64,000 bases of DNA from Rhodothermales bacterium. GTDB taxonomy: Bacteria; Bacteroidota; Rhodothermia; Rhodothermales; Bin80. This document shows, in pieces, positions 16,935 through 26,131 of this stretch (its first letter is position 1; every line of letters starts with the position of its first letter). The stretch lies in contig CATQHT010000003.1 in the NCBI GenBank assembly GCA_958296045.1, forward strand, positions 135,246-199,245. The letters run 5' to 3'. The position numbers were made by a program, and so were the translations under genes. The notes under the pieces are model-generated. The model did no database searches. It was not told the origin of the DNA and saw nothing but the letters and a program-made list of their open reading frames with translations.

Positions 16935-19900
16935 TCAACCTGAAAGGGGCAGTAAAATAAAGAACTCCGTCCCTCTGGCATCGCGCGCTCTGAACCCGAT
17001 GGTGCCACCATAGTCTGCGATACACTGTTTTGCGATCGCAAGGCCGAGACCCGTTCCGCTTGTCTTTGTGGAAAAGCTGGGCTCAAAGATCCGATCCTTC
17101 ACCTCTGGCGCAATGCCGCGCCCCGTGTCGCTGACCCGGCTGACCGCCTGTCCGTCTTTTCTGGAAGCCGTGACGGTGATGGTGCCCGCCGCATCGTCAA
17201 TGAGCGCCTCAAGCGCGTTCTTGATCAGATTGATATAGATGCGCTTTAGTTCCTCACGGTCTGCCTGGACCACCAGCGGCTCCTGAGGGAGATGAAGCGC
17301 AAGGGATATCGTTGACGGCGCTTCCTCACGCATGAGTACCACGGCTTCTCTAATCACCTCATTGAGATCCTGATGCTCGAGCATACGCGCGGGCATGCGC
17401 GCAAACGAGGCGAATTCGTCCGCGATGTGTGCTAAGGCGCCGATCTCCTGCACCAACGTGGTGGTGATCCGCCGAAAGAGCGCATCAAAGCGACCCGCTA
17501 TACCTGGTGCCCGCGCCTCGAACGCTCGCTGTAGGTGCTGCACTGACAGCTTCATTGGTGTGAGAGGATTCTTTATTTCGTGAGCCACCTGACGGGCCAT
17601 CTCGCGCCACGCCAGTTGTCGCTCCTGGAGGGTGAGCTGGCGTCGGCTTTCGGCAAGTTGGCCCTGCATATCGTTAAAGGTCTGAGCTAGCGTCCCGACT
17701 TCATCGCGCGTCTGGACAGGAAGGCGTCGCTCAAATCGCCCCTGACCAACGGCCTGCAGGCCCTGCTGCAGACGCGCAATAGGTCTGGCCAGCGCGCTTG
17801 ACAATAGCGAAGCCGTCAGCATCACGAGCGTCATGAGTGCCAGAAGCGCTCCGAACAGGTACGCAAGCGTGCGGGCGCGCTCCTCTTCTATCCGTTCCTG
17901 CTCTGGAAGCGTTGGGACAGAAAGCACATACCGTGGCACCCCCTGTGCATCCACCAGTGCATGATATCCTGCGGTATACCGGAATGAGCCCAGCTCTTGA
18001 GCAACAAAGGCGGTCTTGTAGCGATCGAGGAACAAGGCTTCGTAGGCCTGCACCGGCAGCCGCATCTCTGTGAGCCGCTCTGTAGCCAAGCGGCTGCGGC
18101 TCGATGCCACTAGGCTTTGAGAATCATACAGGGTAAGGTCCACCCCCATACGTGCAGCCAGCGTTTCGAGGCTCAGTCGCTCAAGCACCTCAAAGGGCGA
18201 TTCATTGCCCCGCGCTTCCGCCGCCAACGCTGTCTCCACCAGCTGCAAATGGTTGCGAAGCCAGCTTTGAATGGCCTTGGTGTTCTCCTCAGTCACGACG
18301 CGTTCTCCCACGATACCTACCGGGATCACCGCGATGATCGCAAGAATGAGAAAAGCGTTCAGCACCTTGTCCTGGAATGGCACCCGCCGTGCTGGCAATA
18401 CCCCGGCTGCCCGCCTAAGAGCCAGCCCTGTCAGATAGAACGGTACAGCCACCGAGAGGCCAGCCAGTATCACGCGGAGCAAGTAGTACAGATGATCAAA
18501 CACGCTTACCACGGATGCCCGCACGCCCACTACATTGCCTTGGCCACGGTCCAGGTAGTAGGCTTCGTAGCGCCTGTCGCCATAGGTGTCAATGTTCCAA
18601 AGCGCGGGTATGTCCTGTAGCCCCTGAGCTACGCCCGGATCCAGAGTAAAGTGGCGGAAGCTGCGCCCAATGCTGCGCAACAGCAGCCCGTCATGAAAAG
18701 AACCGAGAGACAGGTTTTCAAACAAGTCTCGAAAACCCGACGACAGCAGTGTCCTAAGCAGCGGTGTGTTGGCTTCCTCTGGAAGCACTTCGGGCGCCAC
18801 TCGGGCCAGGATCCAGCCAGCCAAGATTCCTCGCGCACGGATCGGAGCAATTCCTATGTATGCCCGACCATCGCCTACATCGCCTTCTGGAAACACCTCC
18901 GTTTCCATCTCGTCGCTCGCTGGTCCCTGGGCCTGCATATGCTCCGCCCACACCGTCAGAGTAGGCGACGCTCCCCGAATTACCTGAAAGTTTGTATCCA
19001 TCAGCTGGACATTCAGATCAAACGCACCGCGGGAAGCCAGGAGCGTCCCGTGATGCAGTCTGAGCACAGCGTCATGCAGGCCGACGCTGTCTTGCTTCGC
19101 CACCGCTGCCGCCATCAGCGTGTCCGTGCGCGCCCGCTCCAGAAGGTCACGCAGCGCAAATGCCACGCTAGGATCAAAGCCCCGGTCGAAGTAGGCGGCG
19201 GCATGCTCCATCCGGCTGTGCCGGCGCTCACTTAGGCCAGAGAACAGCAGCGGATACAACAGTGCAGAAACTACCAGCGTGACCAATAGCAGGTTGCGCA
19301 CGGTGAACCACTGCAGACCATGCCCAGCGCGCAGAAATACCGCTGCGATACCCACACCCAAAAAAGCCAGACCGACAAGCCAGGGCAAAGCAAAAGAGCG
19401 ATCGGCCACGACTAGGAGTGCTATCACGGCCACCAGTGCAATGACCATACCGGCGCCTTGCCAGGCCTCTGGGGTGCGCAAGCGTGCGCCGAGTACCACC
19501 CTGAACACCGCCGCAATTATCAGCACAACTGCAAGCGTCATGACTGCCAGCGAGCACAGGACCACCCACACGAGGGTTTCTGGGATTAGCGCCTCGCGCG
19601 AATGGTAGCTCAGCGTGCTGTCGAGCACCGCATGCCGCGCAGCGGAGCCGAGCAGCACCGTCATGCCCAGACAGCAGGCGACGGCAAACAGCATTAATCC
19701 AGCATGACCGGCGTGCTGGCTCAACATTTGCCAGCTTTCGTTCGGTCCCGGCACTTCGCGAAACCAGTGATAGGCAAAACGCAACACCATCAGCGCCGTG
19801 GCCAGCAAGAACAGCGCGCTGATTAGGAGGTCCCCCGTAGAATTCAACAGCCCTCCGCCCACGGACGAGGCCATGTGGGTCGCATCAAAGAGGGGGTTAA

Positions 19901-20834
19901 GTGGCGCCTTGCCCGCTTGCCAGCGTCCGGGCACGTCGATGTAAAGCAGCGCATATCGGCTGCTCCATAGCGCCAAGAGAAAGGCCACCAGCCAGGATGC
20001 ACTCCGCCGCTGGCGGTACCGCGTCCATATTAAGGCCAACGCAAGCCCGAGCAGGCATGTGATCCACAGCGCAATTAGATCGCGATATGTCTGGCGCACT
20101 TTCCCGCGATATGATGCCGGACTAGGTGCTTCCAGCACAAACGACCCGACGACCGTACCATCCTGTGTCGCCAGTGTACGGCCCTCTTCAATTAGAGGGG
20201 GTGCGTCAAACGAGGTACGGACTGGCAAACCGACCAGACGACTCCACTCCTCGCCGATCCGAAAATCCCGCAGATATTCATTTTGCACCGGTGTATGTCG
20301 GTACAAGAGCTGCAACAGGCGCACATGTCCCAGCGCACCGGCTACCGGGTACCATAGCTCCAGCGCCTGGCGCCAGGTGCCATCTTGTGCCAGGCTCCAT
20401 CGCACCTGGTCGGTGTCTGGCGACGCCAGCGCTATGGGAGCAACGCTAGCGCCTTGCCATGCCAACAGCGTAGCGGATGTGTCATACACGGCCACCGACC
20501 ACCGGTCCAGCAACCGCATGTGCGCCATGTGCCGAACCAGCTCTGGGCGCCTGGTAGGGTCATGCAGTGCCGCAACAACTAGGGAATCACCAGCTAGGGC
20601 TGCTGCATGCTGCAGCATGGCGGTCTGCATGGCGTCGAAACGCACGTTGATGCGCTCCTCAGCCTTGTCGACGATCTGCTCCATCCGTCCAGGGCCCCAG
20701 CGCTGCAGCGCGCGCAGGTGGACCCGTTCCGCGATCCATGTCAGTACAAGGACCGCAAAAACAATCCCGGACCATATCAGGATGGATCGCTGGCGCTGCT
20801 TTGCGCTAGCGCCCAGTCGCCGGGAATCAGTCAT
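16935..20834 (-). CDS. Large membrane sensor histidine kinase (NtrY-like, 1299 residues)
   Basis: The N-terminal 950 residues contain an initial membrane helix, a periplasmic sensor segment, a block of many hydrophobic helices, a second extracytoplasmic sensor segment and another membrane pair. A HAMP domain follows (ALARPIARLQQGLQAVGQG). The kinase core has the H-box AHEIKNPLTPMKLS with the phosphoacceptor near His1085, and ATP-binding boxes NLIKNALEAL, DTGRGIAPEVKDRIFEP and TSGTGLGLAIAKQ. The HEIKNPLTP form is characteristic of NtrY-type kinases. Two separate sensor regions with a polytopic block between them make it more than twice the usual size. No response regulator lies nearby. Its start overlaps the end of the DUF4783 gene by 4 bp. 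Confidence 0.9.
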   Translation of the reverse strand: MTDSRRLGASAKQRQRSILIWSGIVFAVLVLTWIAERVHLRALQRWGPGRMEQIVDKAEERINVRFDAMQTAMLQHAAALAGDSLVVAALHDPTRRPELVRHMAHMRLLDRWSVAVYDTSATLLAWQGASVAPIALASPDTDQVRWSLAQDGTWRQALELWYPVAGALGHVRLLQLLYRHTPVQNEYLRDFRIGEEWSRLVGLPVRTSFDAPPLIEEGRTLATQDGTVVGSFVLEAPSPASYRGKVRQTYRDLIALWITCLLGLALALIWTRYRQRRSASWLVAFLLALWSSRYALLYIDVPGRWQAGKAPLNPLFDATHMASSVGGGLLNSTGDLLISALFLLATALMVLRFAYHWFREVPGPNESWQMLSQHAGHAGLMLFAVACCLGMTVLLGSAARHAVLDSTLSYHSREALIPETLVWVVLCSLAVMTLAVVLIIAAVFRVVLGARLRTPEAWQGAGMVIALVAVIALLVVADRSFALPWLVGLAFLGVGIAAVFLRAGHGLQWFTVRNLLLVTLVVSALLYPLLFSGLSERRHSRMEHAAAYFDRGFDPSVAFALRDLLERARTDTLMAAAVAKQDSVGLHDAVLRLHHGTLLASRGAFDLNVQLMDTNFQVIRGASPTLTVWAEHMQAQGPASDEMETEVFPEGDVGDGRAYIGIAPIRARGILAGWILARVAPEVLPEEANTPLLRTLLSSGFRDLFENLSLGSFHDGLLLRSIGRSFRHFTLDPGVAQGLQDIPALWNIDTYGDRRYEAYYLDRGQGNVVGVRASVVSVFDHLYYLLRVILAGLSVAVPFYLTGLALRRAAGVLPARRVPFQDKVLNAFLILAIIAVIPVGIVGERVVTEENTKAIQSWLRNHLQLVETALAAEARGNESPFEVLERLSLETLAARMGVDLTLYDSQSLVASSRSRLATERLTEMRLPVQAYEALFLDRYKTAFVAQELGSFRYTAGYHALVDAQGVPRYVLSVPTLPEQERIEEERARTLAYLFGALLALMTLVMLTASLLSSALARPIARLQQGLQAVGQGRFERRLPVQTRDEVGTLAQTFNDMQGQLAESRRQLTLQERQLAWREMARQVAHEIKNPLTPMKLSVQHLQRAFEARAPGIAGRFDALFRRITTTLVQEIGALAHIADEFASFARMPARMLEHQDLNEVIREAVVLMREEAPSTISLALHLPQEPLVVQADREELKRIYINLIKNALEALIDDAAGTITVTASRKDGQAVSRVSDTGRGIAPEVKDRIFEPSFSTKTSGTGLGLAIAKQCIADYGGTIGFRARDARGTEFFILLPLSG

Positions 20835-21244
20835 CGGAATGCGTGGACAGTCACCAGCTCCCAGACTTCATTGCGGCGCTCCCAGTGGGCATAGATACGC
20901 AGGATCTCCCCGGTTGCTCGCACGCGGTAACGACCTGTGGCAAACCAGTCCGCATCTCGCGCCTCTTCATGAACCCATTGGAAGGACCGCGGAGGAAAGT
21001 GCTTGAAAAACTGCCGTAGCCTAGGCAGCGCATGATGGGGGCTGTACTGCCTACTCTGTCCTACCAAGGCCAGCTCCACGGACGCAGCTGCATGGCGGAG
21101 CACCAGGCGTGCCTTGCCCTGTGTCAGGCCGGAGTCCACCTGGGCCACATGCGCTGGCACCTGGGCAGTGCCGGTTGGCACCCACAGCGCAGCTGCAATA
21201 ACGAGCAGCCAGGTAGCTCGCGGCAAGTGGGTCGAATGAATCAC
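20831..21244 (-). CDS. DUF4783-type small exported protein
   Basis: From the GTG at 21244 the product is 137 residues: a hydrophobic signal (TWLLVIAAALWVPTGTAQ), then RLVLRHAAASVELALVGQSR, QFFKHFPPRSFQWVHEE and GRYRVRATGEILRIYAHWE. This matches the small NTF2-like DUF4783 family seen mainly in Bacteroidota and relatives; function unknown. The GTG start overlaps the TGA of the GMC gene (GTGA), and its own stop overlaps the ATG of the histidine kinase, so the three genes form one translationally coupled unit. Confidence 0.75.
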   Translation of the reverse strand: MIHSTHLPRATWLLVIAAALWVPTGTAQVPAHVAQVDSGLTQGKARLVLRHAAASVELALVGQSRQYSPHHALPRLRQFFKHFPPRSFQWVHEEARDADWFATGRYRVRATGEILRIYAHWERRNEVWELVTVHAFR

Positions 21245-22938
21245 AGAACACCGTCCTGCAGAGCCCGCGCGGCAAAGTCGCATGCACGCGCGGTCAGCGC
21301 CATATACGTGAGCGACGGATTCTGACACGCTGAAGACGTCATGCACGCTCCGTCGGTGACGAAGAGGTTGGGCACCGCGTGGCACTGGTTGTGCCCGTTC
21401 AGCACGCTGGTAGCAGGGTCGCGCCCCATGCGGGCCGCGCCCATCTCGTGGTTGCCCAAGCCCGGCGCATCGTCCGCATCGTCGTAAGGAGTGACGGACA
21501 CAGCACCGGCAGCCTCGAGCATTTCAGCGGCGGTGGCCATCATGTCCCGGCGCATGGCCAGATCGTTGGCATCGCGCGTCACATGAAACCTCAAGGTCGC
21601 AAGGCCAAACATGTCTGAAACACTGTCGTCAAGCTCGCAATAGTTGTTATGGCGCGGAAGCGTTTCGCCGAAGCCTCCCAGGCCGATGTGCCAGCGGCCT
21701 GGCGTCCTCAGGCTGTGCTTGAAGGCGGCACCGAAGCCGGACTGGTTCAGTCCGCGCTGCCAGCCTCTGCGACTCGCGCTGCCCTGGAACCCGTACCCCC
21801 GGACAAAGTCGGGCTGGTGCGTAGCTGGCCCCAGGTTGCGAAAGCGCGGGATATAGATGCCGTTAGGGCGATTGCCCTGGTAGTAGCGGTCCTCATGCCC
21901 GTCAAACTCCGCACGTGCACCCACGTGGTAGTGATGATCCATGAGATAGCGCCCCAGCGCACCGCTGTCGTTGCCCAACCCGTTGGGAAACCTACGGCAC
22001 TTCGAAAGCAGCAGGATGCGCGCGGTATTCATCGATGATGCGCAGAGGAATATCAGGCGGGCCTCAAAGGTCAGCTTTGCTCCCGTCTCTGTGTCAATGA
22101 CCGCTACTCCGGTGGCCCGCCCCTTGAACGGATCGTACAGCACGCGATGCACCAGGCTGTGGGGTCTAAGCGTGAGGTTACCCGTAGCGCGCGCCGCTGG
22201 TAGCGCCACGCTTTGTGTACTGTAATACGACCCGGTAGAGCAGCCGCGCTCGCATGGCCCGCAGTAATGGCAGGCGGCCCGATTGCCTATGGCCTGGGTA
22301 AGCGTCGCCGTCCGGCCGATGGTAACCGTGCGCTCTGGAAACGTTGCCTCCACGCGCGCCTTGATTCTTTTCTCCAGCGCGTTCATCTCCATCGGCAGTT
22401 GAAAGATGCCATCGGGAAGTTGGGGCAGCCCTTCTGCCTGGCCGCTGACTCCGATGGTGTGCTCCACATAGTCATACCAGGGTGCGATGTCGGCGTATCG
22501 GATCGGCCAGTCCACGCCATGGCCGTCCTCGAAGTTGGCTGCAAAGTCCATCGGGCTGAACCGATAGCTCTGCCGCGCCCACATCAGCGACCGACCGCCT
22601 ACCACGTTGGCCTGAATCCACGTATATGGCTTCAGCTGCACATACGGGTATTCCCGGTCTTTCATGAAAAAGTGACGCGTAGCTTCGGAGAAGGCGTAGG
22701 TGTTGCGCTGGATGCTGTAGTCGCGTTCCGCCTCTGCTGGAGGCACTTTCCCCCGGTATCGCAGCTCCCATGGGCGTTTGTGCTCTGTGACGTAGTCTGC
22801 ACCATGCTCCACCATGCGGCCTCGCTCCAGCACCAGGGTCTTCAGCCCTTTTTCGCAGAGCTCTTTCATAGCCCATCCGCCAGACATGCCCGAGCCCACT
22901 ACGATGGCATCGTACGGCTCCTTAAGATGCAGATTCAT
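21241..22938 (-). CDS. GMC-family oxidoreductase (choline/gluconate dehydrogenase-like)
   Basis: The 565-residue flavoprotein begins with the FAD Rossmann motif AIVVGSGMSGGWAM, has the GMC-type VVGGRSLMWARQSYR, a cysteine cluster CHYCGPCERGCSTGS, and the C-terminal NHEMGAARMG ... NLFVTDGACMTSSACQNPSLT region with the active-site His/Asn. Such enzymes oxidise alcohols or sugars; this length and the cysteine cluster are typical of Bacteroidota members normally paired with a gluconate 2-dehydrogenase subunit 3-like partner. No intact partner gene is found upstream; only short open frames lie at about 22939-23130. It is the first gene of the GMC-DUF4783-kinase unit. Confidence 0.9.
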   Translation of the reverse strand: MNLHLKEPYDAIVVGSGMSGGWAMKELCEKGLKTLVLERGRMVEHGADYVTEHKRPWELRYRGKVPPAEAERDYSIQRNTYAFSEATRHFFMKDREYPYVQLKPYTWIQANVVGGRSLMWARQSYRFSPMDFAANFEDGHGVDWPIRYADIAPWYDYVEHTIGVSGQAEGLPQLPDGIFQLPMEMNALEKRIKARVEATFPERTVTIGRTATLTQAIGNRAACHYCGPCERGCSTGSYYSTQSVALPAARATGNLTLRPHSLVHRVLYDPFKGRATGVAVIDTETGAKLTFEARLIFLCASSMNTARILLLSKCRRFPNGLGNDSGALGRYLMDHHYHVGARAEFDGHEDRYYQGNRPNGIYIPRFRNLGPATHQPDFVRGYGFQGSASRRGWQRGLNQSGFGAAFKHSLRTPGRWHIGLGGFGETLPRHNNYCELDDSVSDMFGLATLRFHVTRDANDLAMRRDMMATAAEMLEAAGAVSVTPYDDADDAPGLGNHEMGAARMGRDPATSVLNGHNQCHAVPNLFVTDGACMTSSACQNPSLTYMALTARACDFAARALQDGVL

Positions 22939-23390
22939 GAACTGCTACCGGTCTGTGAGGATGACGGCCGAACCGCCCACCTTGGCAGCTCCCGCTCCTT
23001 TTGTGCCCACTGAATGCGTGCTCCCATCATTGGCATACGAACTTGAAGATAATCAACGCCGCGGCCGTCAGGGCGTCGACTAGTCCGGGATCATGCAGGC
23101 CACCATCTCTGCGCCTGTACGGTAGATTCCGCGGCGTCGATCAGACTTAAGGAGTTTCTGTGCTGGCATTGTTGCTTAGCAGGCCGTCCCAGGTTGCGCT
23201 GCAGGCTATTGAGAGCTCGGGAGTCACTTCGAGCAACTGCTGGTCAGTTTGCGCACTGCACGATACAAACCGAGGGAAGCAGGTGTTGCAATACCACGGT
23301 AATGTGCCGAATCGAATCAGAGCTCCCATTCGGTCAGGTTCCCGCCCTGCCTGGGTGGCAGGGTCGAGCCGGTGCTCGGCCGATCCTGTT
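22939..23390. other. Noncoding or decayed region upstream of the GMC gene
   Basis: No gene of convincing length is present. On the minus strand a short open frame (beginning MPMMGARIQWAQKEREL) runs to a TGA that overlaps the GMC start codon, as a coupled upstream gene would, but a stop only about 19 codons further upstream cuts it off. It could be the remains of a partner subunit or chance. I cannot assign it. Confidence 0.3.
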
Positions 23391-23725
23391 GCAAATTACG
23401 AGGCCTTAACGGCCACTGTCGATGGCAACACTTTCTTCGCATCGGCTTAGTCAGTTGCTATCACGGTTGCAGACTCGAATGATTCCGATGTGATGGATTT
23501 GGCGCCAGTACCAGGATTCGCCATTACTGTTGGTGCGACCTCCAGGACCGGATCGTTGACACTCACGCCGACGGATGATACCGTTGAGAAATCCGGTTAA
23601 GCGATCACCATAGCCAATTCATATGCAGCAGCCAACGCGCTGGCAGCGAGGTGGGATCGTTTGAGGATGTGCTGGGTGACGATCACGTCGATGAATGAGA
23701 TGAGGTGATTCGGGTCAGCAGCTCA
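23391..23725 (+). pseudogene. Decayed Calx-beta-like adhesin repeat fragment
   Basis: One reading frame (the frame of base 23160) spells EALTATVDGNTFFASA, a TAG at 23448-23450, then SVAITVADSNDSDVMDLAPV, then GFAITVGATSRTGSLTLTPT and DDTVEKSG, a TAA near 23600, then AITIANS. This is the strand order of Calx-beta-type repeats in large bacterial adhesins, in which phrases like GATSGTGTLTLTPTDDTV recur. Two in-frame stops and the absence of a start mark it as a relic. The preceding bases from 23160 are open in the same frame but not clearly homologous. Confidence 0.6.
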
Positions 23726-23834
23726 CACCCAGTCGTGGTGGATACCCAGCCCCAGTCCAGCTATTTCCGACAAAAAGAGCGGATCTGCCGACTATGGATG
23801 CCCAGCAACACAGAGGCGTACGCTCAAAGGTCGT

Positions 23835-24464
23835 TTGCTGCCTGCGCTGTCGCGCATCCTGGCCACATCCACGTTGTTGCTCCTAGCTGTGCCCCCGGCA
23901 GATGCCCGGGAACGTCTTGTCCTTGAGTGTGACTCGGTATTCACACCGAATGTGAGTGCCGCGCAGCTTGCCGAACACTTCGGCGCGGAGAATGTGAAGA
24001 CCGGACGGATCTTTACCGGTGAGGGCTATAGCGATCGCGGCACGCTAATTTTTTCCAGAACCGTAAATGAAGCGCAAGTCGAATGGTACGATGAAGAGAA
24101 GTTGGAACGGGTGCGCATCGTCAGGATCCGCAAAGACAGTAGCAACTGGGTAGCACGTAACGGCCTGAAGATGCATCTCGACCTCAAATCTATCGAACGT
24201 CTCAATGGAGGTCCATTCGGGCTGGAGGGGTTCAACTTCGACTATGCAAGCACTGTTGTGACATGGCTGGACGGAGCATTGGAGCTGCCTGAGGGCAATA
24301 CATGCGGGGTTAGGGTCGCGCTTGGAGTGGTGGACCAGCCAAGGACGCCTGAACGCTTAGAGATGATGCACCGCCTCAGTGGCGAAAGGAGGTTTTCGTC
24401 GCGTAACCAGGATATGCAGGACCTTAACCCGACCGTCTATCAGCTGCTCCTGTTTTTCCGTTAA
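23835..24464 (+). CDS. Exported protein of unknown function (209 residues)
   Basis: A signal peptide (ILATSTLLLLAVPPADA) precedes a mature domain of about 185 residues with two cysteines (LECDSVF and GNTCGVRVAL) that could form a disulfide. I do not recognise a family. Stretches such as AAQLAEHFGAENVKTGRIF, GTLIFSRTVNEAQVEWYDE and LNGGPFGLEGFNFDYAST look like a folded globular domain, and codon use resembles genuine genes. The start is a TTG at 23835; no ATG is in frame just upstream. It stands alone between the adhesin relic and a convergent lipoprotein gene, and is followed at once by a small hairpin. Confidence 0.65.
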   Translation: MLPALSRILATSTLLLLAVPPADARERLVLECDSVFTPNVSAAQLAEHFGAENVKTGRIFTGEGYSDRGTLIFSRTVNEAQVEWYDEEKLERVRIVRIRKDSSNWVARNGLKMHLDLKSIERLNGGPFGLEGFNFDYASTVVTWLDGALELPEGNTCGVRVALGVVDQPRTPERLEMMHRLSGERRFSSRNQDMQDLNPTVYQLLLFFR

Positions 24465-24481
24465 GCCCGTGCGCTCGGGCT
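24464..24481 (+). terminator. Hairpin directly after the exported orphan
   Basis: A 6-bp perfect stem AGCCCG/CGGGCT around TGCGCT begins in the stop codon of the 209-residue gene. There is no T run behind it, so it may be a weak terminator or an mRNA 3' stabiliser rather than a classical intrinsic terminator. Confidence 0.35.
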
Positions 24482-24653
24482 AGCATTCACTCCCGACTCC
24501 GATGCAGCGCCACTTGTTTGACCGACCCGCTCGAATCTCACAGTGCCACCCAGCCAGGTCCGAATAGGCAGCCCCGATTGGAAGTGTTTCGAAAGCGGGC
24601 CCGAACCTACCGCGGATCGACACTATCGAGCCGCCTCTATTCATGGACGATAC

Positions 24654-25841
24654 TCAGGTGCCGCTTGTGATGGTTCCCTGCAATGGATAGGCAAAGTCTT
24701 CCCACAGCGCATCGAGAAGGTCTGGATCGGGATCTCCATCATACACCACAAACCGATAACGCATCTCGTATTTCTCACCCGGTCTGATAGCAAACGCGCC
24801 CGCCTGTGCTGGCGCGAAGTTGAAAAACGGCTCGTCTGGATGAATACGCATCGGTTGGGGTGACTCGTAGTTTTCTGGATGCCCAAGGACCGCAATCCCT
24901 ACCATCTCGCCAGCCACCATGCCGCCAACGTGACACCAGCGCGCACGAGTAGCATGACCATCTAGGCGGGTCCGACCCTCCGATGTCAGAAAACGCGTGT
25001 TGACTGGCCCGGTCCACCCCCGGGCACCGCGGAGCCCCAAGCCACCATAATGGTGCTCCAAAAGATGCACTATGCTGTCTCCCGCGAGCTCCTGCGTCAC
25101 TGTTACGTCAAACAGGTGCAAGGCATCCGTGTTGTAGACGCGCACCTGCCAGGTTTCATTAAGCACCGTCGTGGGCGTCGCACCCGTCAGGTCCACCTGC
25201 TGCAGGCGTGCACGCAATCCACCGTGCACTGGGCCCTCCCAAAGGGTATCTAACCCCATATGCTCCACGAGTCCTGTCCGGTTGCCCATATTCCAGAAGT
25301 CTGGATTGCGCCCCTGAAAAGCCGTGCGCGTCCACGCGGACCAGATGCCATGGTGATGCAGGTGATCTGGCGGATAGTCGTCGGTAACCATTAATCCGGT
25401 GGGCGTATAGACCGGGTGGAGGTAGCCACTGCGGTGAAATATTGGATCAATATCTTCCCGCGGCAGTGGCTGCTTTGACTCATGGTACGCCGTCACAGGG
25501 CCTTCATCGGTGCTGAGGCTGACGAGGCCAGCATGTTTCGTCACAACAACCCCCTGTCGCGGCTCAGCCCGCACCAGAGTCAGCCTGCGCACTTCGCCCG
25601 CACCCAGCCGATCCAAGATCATACTGCTTTGGCCGCCGGGATCGGTCTGCACCGGGTAGGTCGTGCCGTCGTCAGCACGCGCTTCCCAAGTTGCCGCACG
25701 CGCTCGGAGAGGCAGCTCTATGGATACCACGGCTACCGGACGCAATGATTCGGTGCCCTTGACCTCAAGCACATAACCCGAGGGCGAACGACAAGCACCG
25801 ATAAGTAACAGCAGCGGAAGAAAAGGAAAAGTGCGTTGCAC
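24654..25841 (-). CDS. DUF6807/PmoA-family lipoprotein
   Basis: From the GTG at 25841 the product starts MQRTFPFLPLLLLIGAC, a clear lipoprotein signal, and totals about 395 residues. The body matches the DUF6807 (methane oxygenase PmoA family) pattern: HPVYTPTGLMVTDDYPPDH then HLHHHGIWSAWTRTAFQGR, later LLEHHYGGLGLRG, GHPENYESPQPMRIHPDEP and FNFAPAQAGAF. These proteins are usually exported and linked to carbohydrate metabolism in Bacteroidota; activity is not established. The longer open frame (to 25997) would bury the signal peptide. It is convergent with the 209-residue gene and divergent from the M16 gene. Confidence 0.8.
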   Translation of the reverse strand: MQRTFPFLPLLLLIGACRSPSGYVLEVKGTESLRPVAVVSIELPLRARAATWEARADDGTTYPVQTDPGGQSSMILDRLGAGEVRRLTLVRAEPRQGVVVTKHAGLVSLSTDEGPVTAYHESKQPLPREDIDPIFHRSGYLHPVYTPTGLMVTDDYPPDHLHHHGIWSAWTRTAFQGRNPDFWNMGNRTGLVEHMGLDTLWEGPVHGGLRARLQQVDLTGATPTTVLNETWQVRVYNTDALHLFDVTVTQELAGDSIVHLLEHHYGGLGLRGARGWTGPVNTRFLTSEGRTRLDGHATRARWCHVGGMVAGEMVGIAVLGHPENYESPQPMRIHPDEPFFNFAPAQAGAFAIRPGEKYEMRYRFVVYDGDPDPDLLDALWEDFAYPLQGTITSGT

Positions 25842-26131
25842 TGGCAATGTGTGATAGCCACCGCTAACGGTAACCCATGGCACAGGTGGTGCTGCAATAT
25901 ACGGGCCGTGCCAGTCGGTCTTGCAATGTGCAATGGACACATCTTGGCCATAAGGATCGACGTAGCCCAAAGTCCGGTCAGCGGCCTGCGCTACCAATCG
26001 GCTCTGCCCTTCCGAGATGCCCCGCTGCCTGATGTGGTGCGCCTAGAGTGCGTACCTTTGCAGGCCATACCGGAAGTGCTTGGCTAACCACAGGCAGGTT
26101 CGCCAGCCTTGCCCCATAGGTCCTGGCAGCG
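25842..26131. promoter_or_regulatory. Divergent intergenic region between the DUF6807 and M16 genes
   Basis: The 290 bp between two divergent starts must hold promoters for both directions. No strong family-type ORF is present. I could not pick a specific promoter motif with confidence. Confidence 0.35.

Noticed and set aside
22213-23013. A 266-residue open frame on the plus strand opposite the GMC gene
   Set aside because: It is antisense to a clearly homologous flavoprotein and shows no protein-like motif.
23160-23390. Extending the adhesin relic upstream in the same frame
   Set aside because: The frame is open, but the residues are not repeat-like, so the homology may begin only near 23391.
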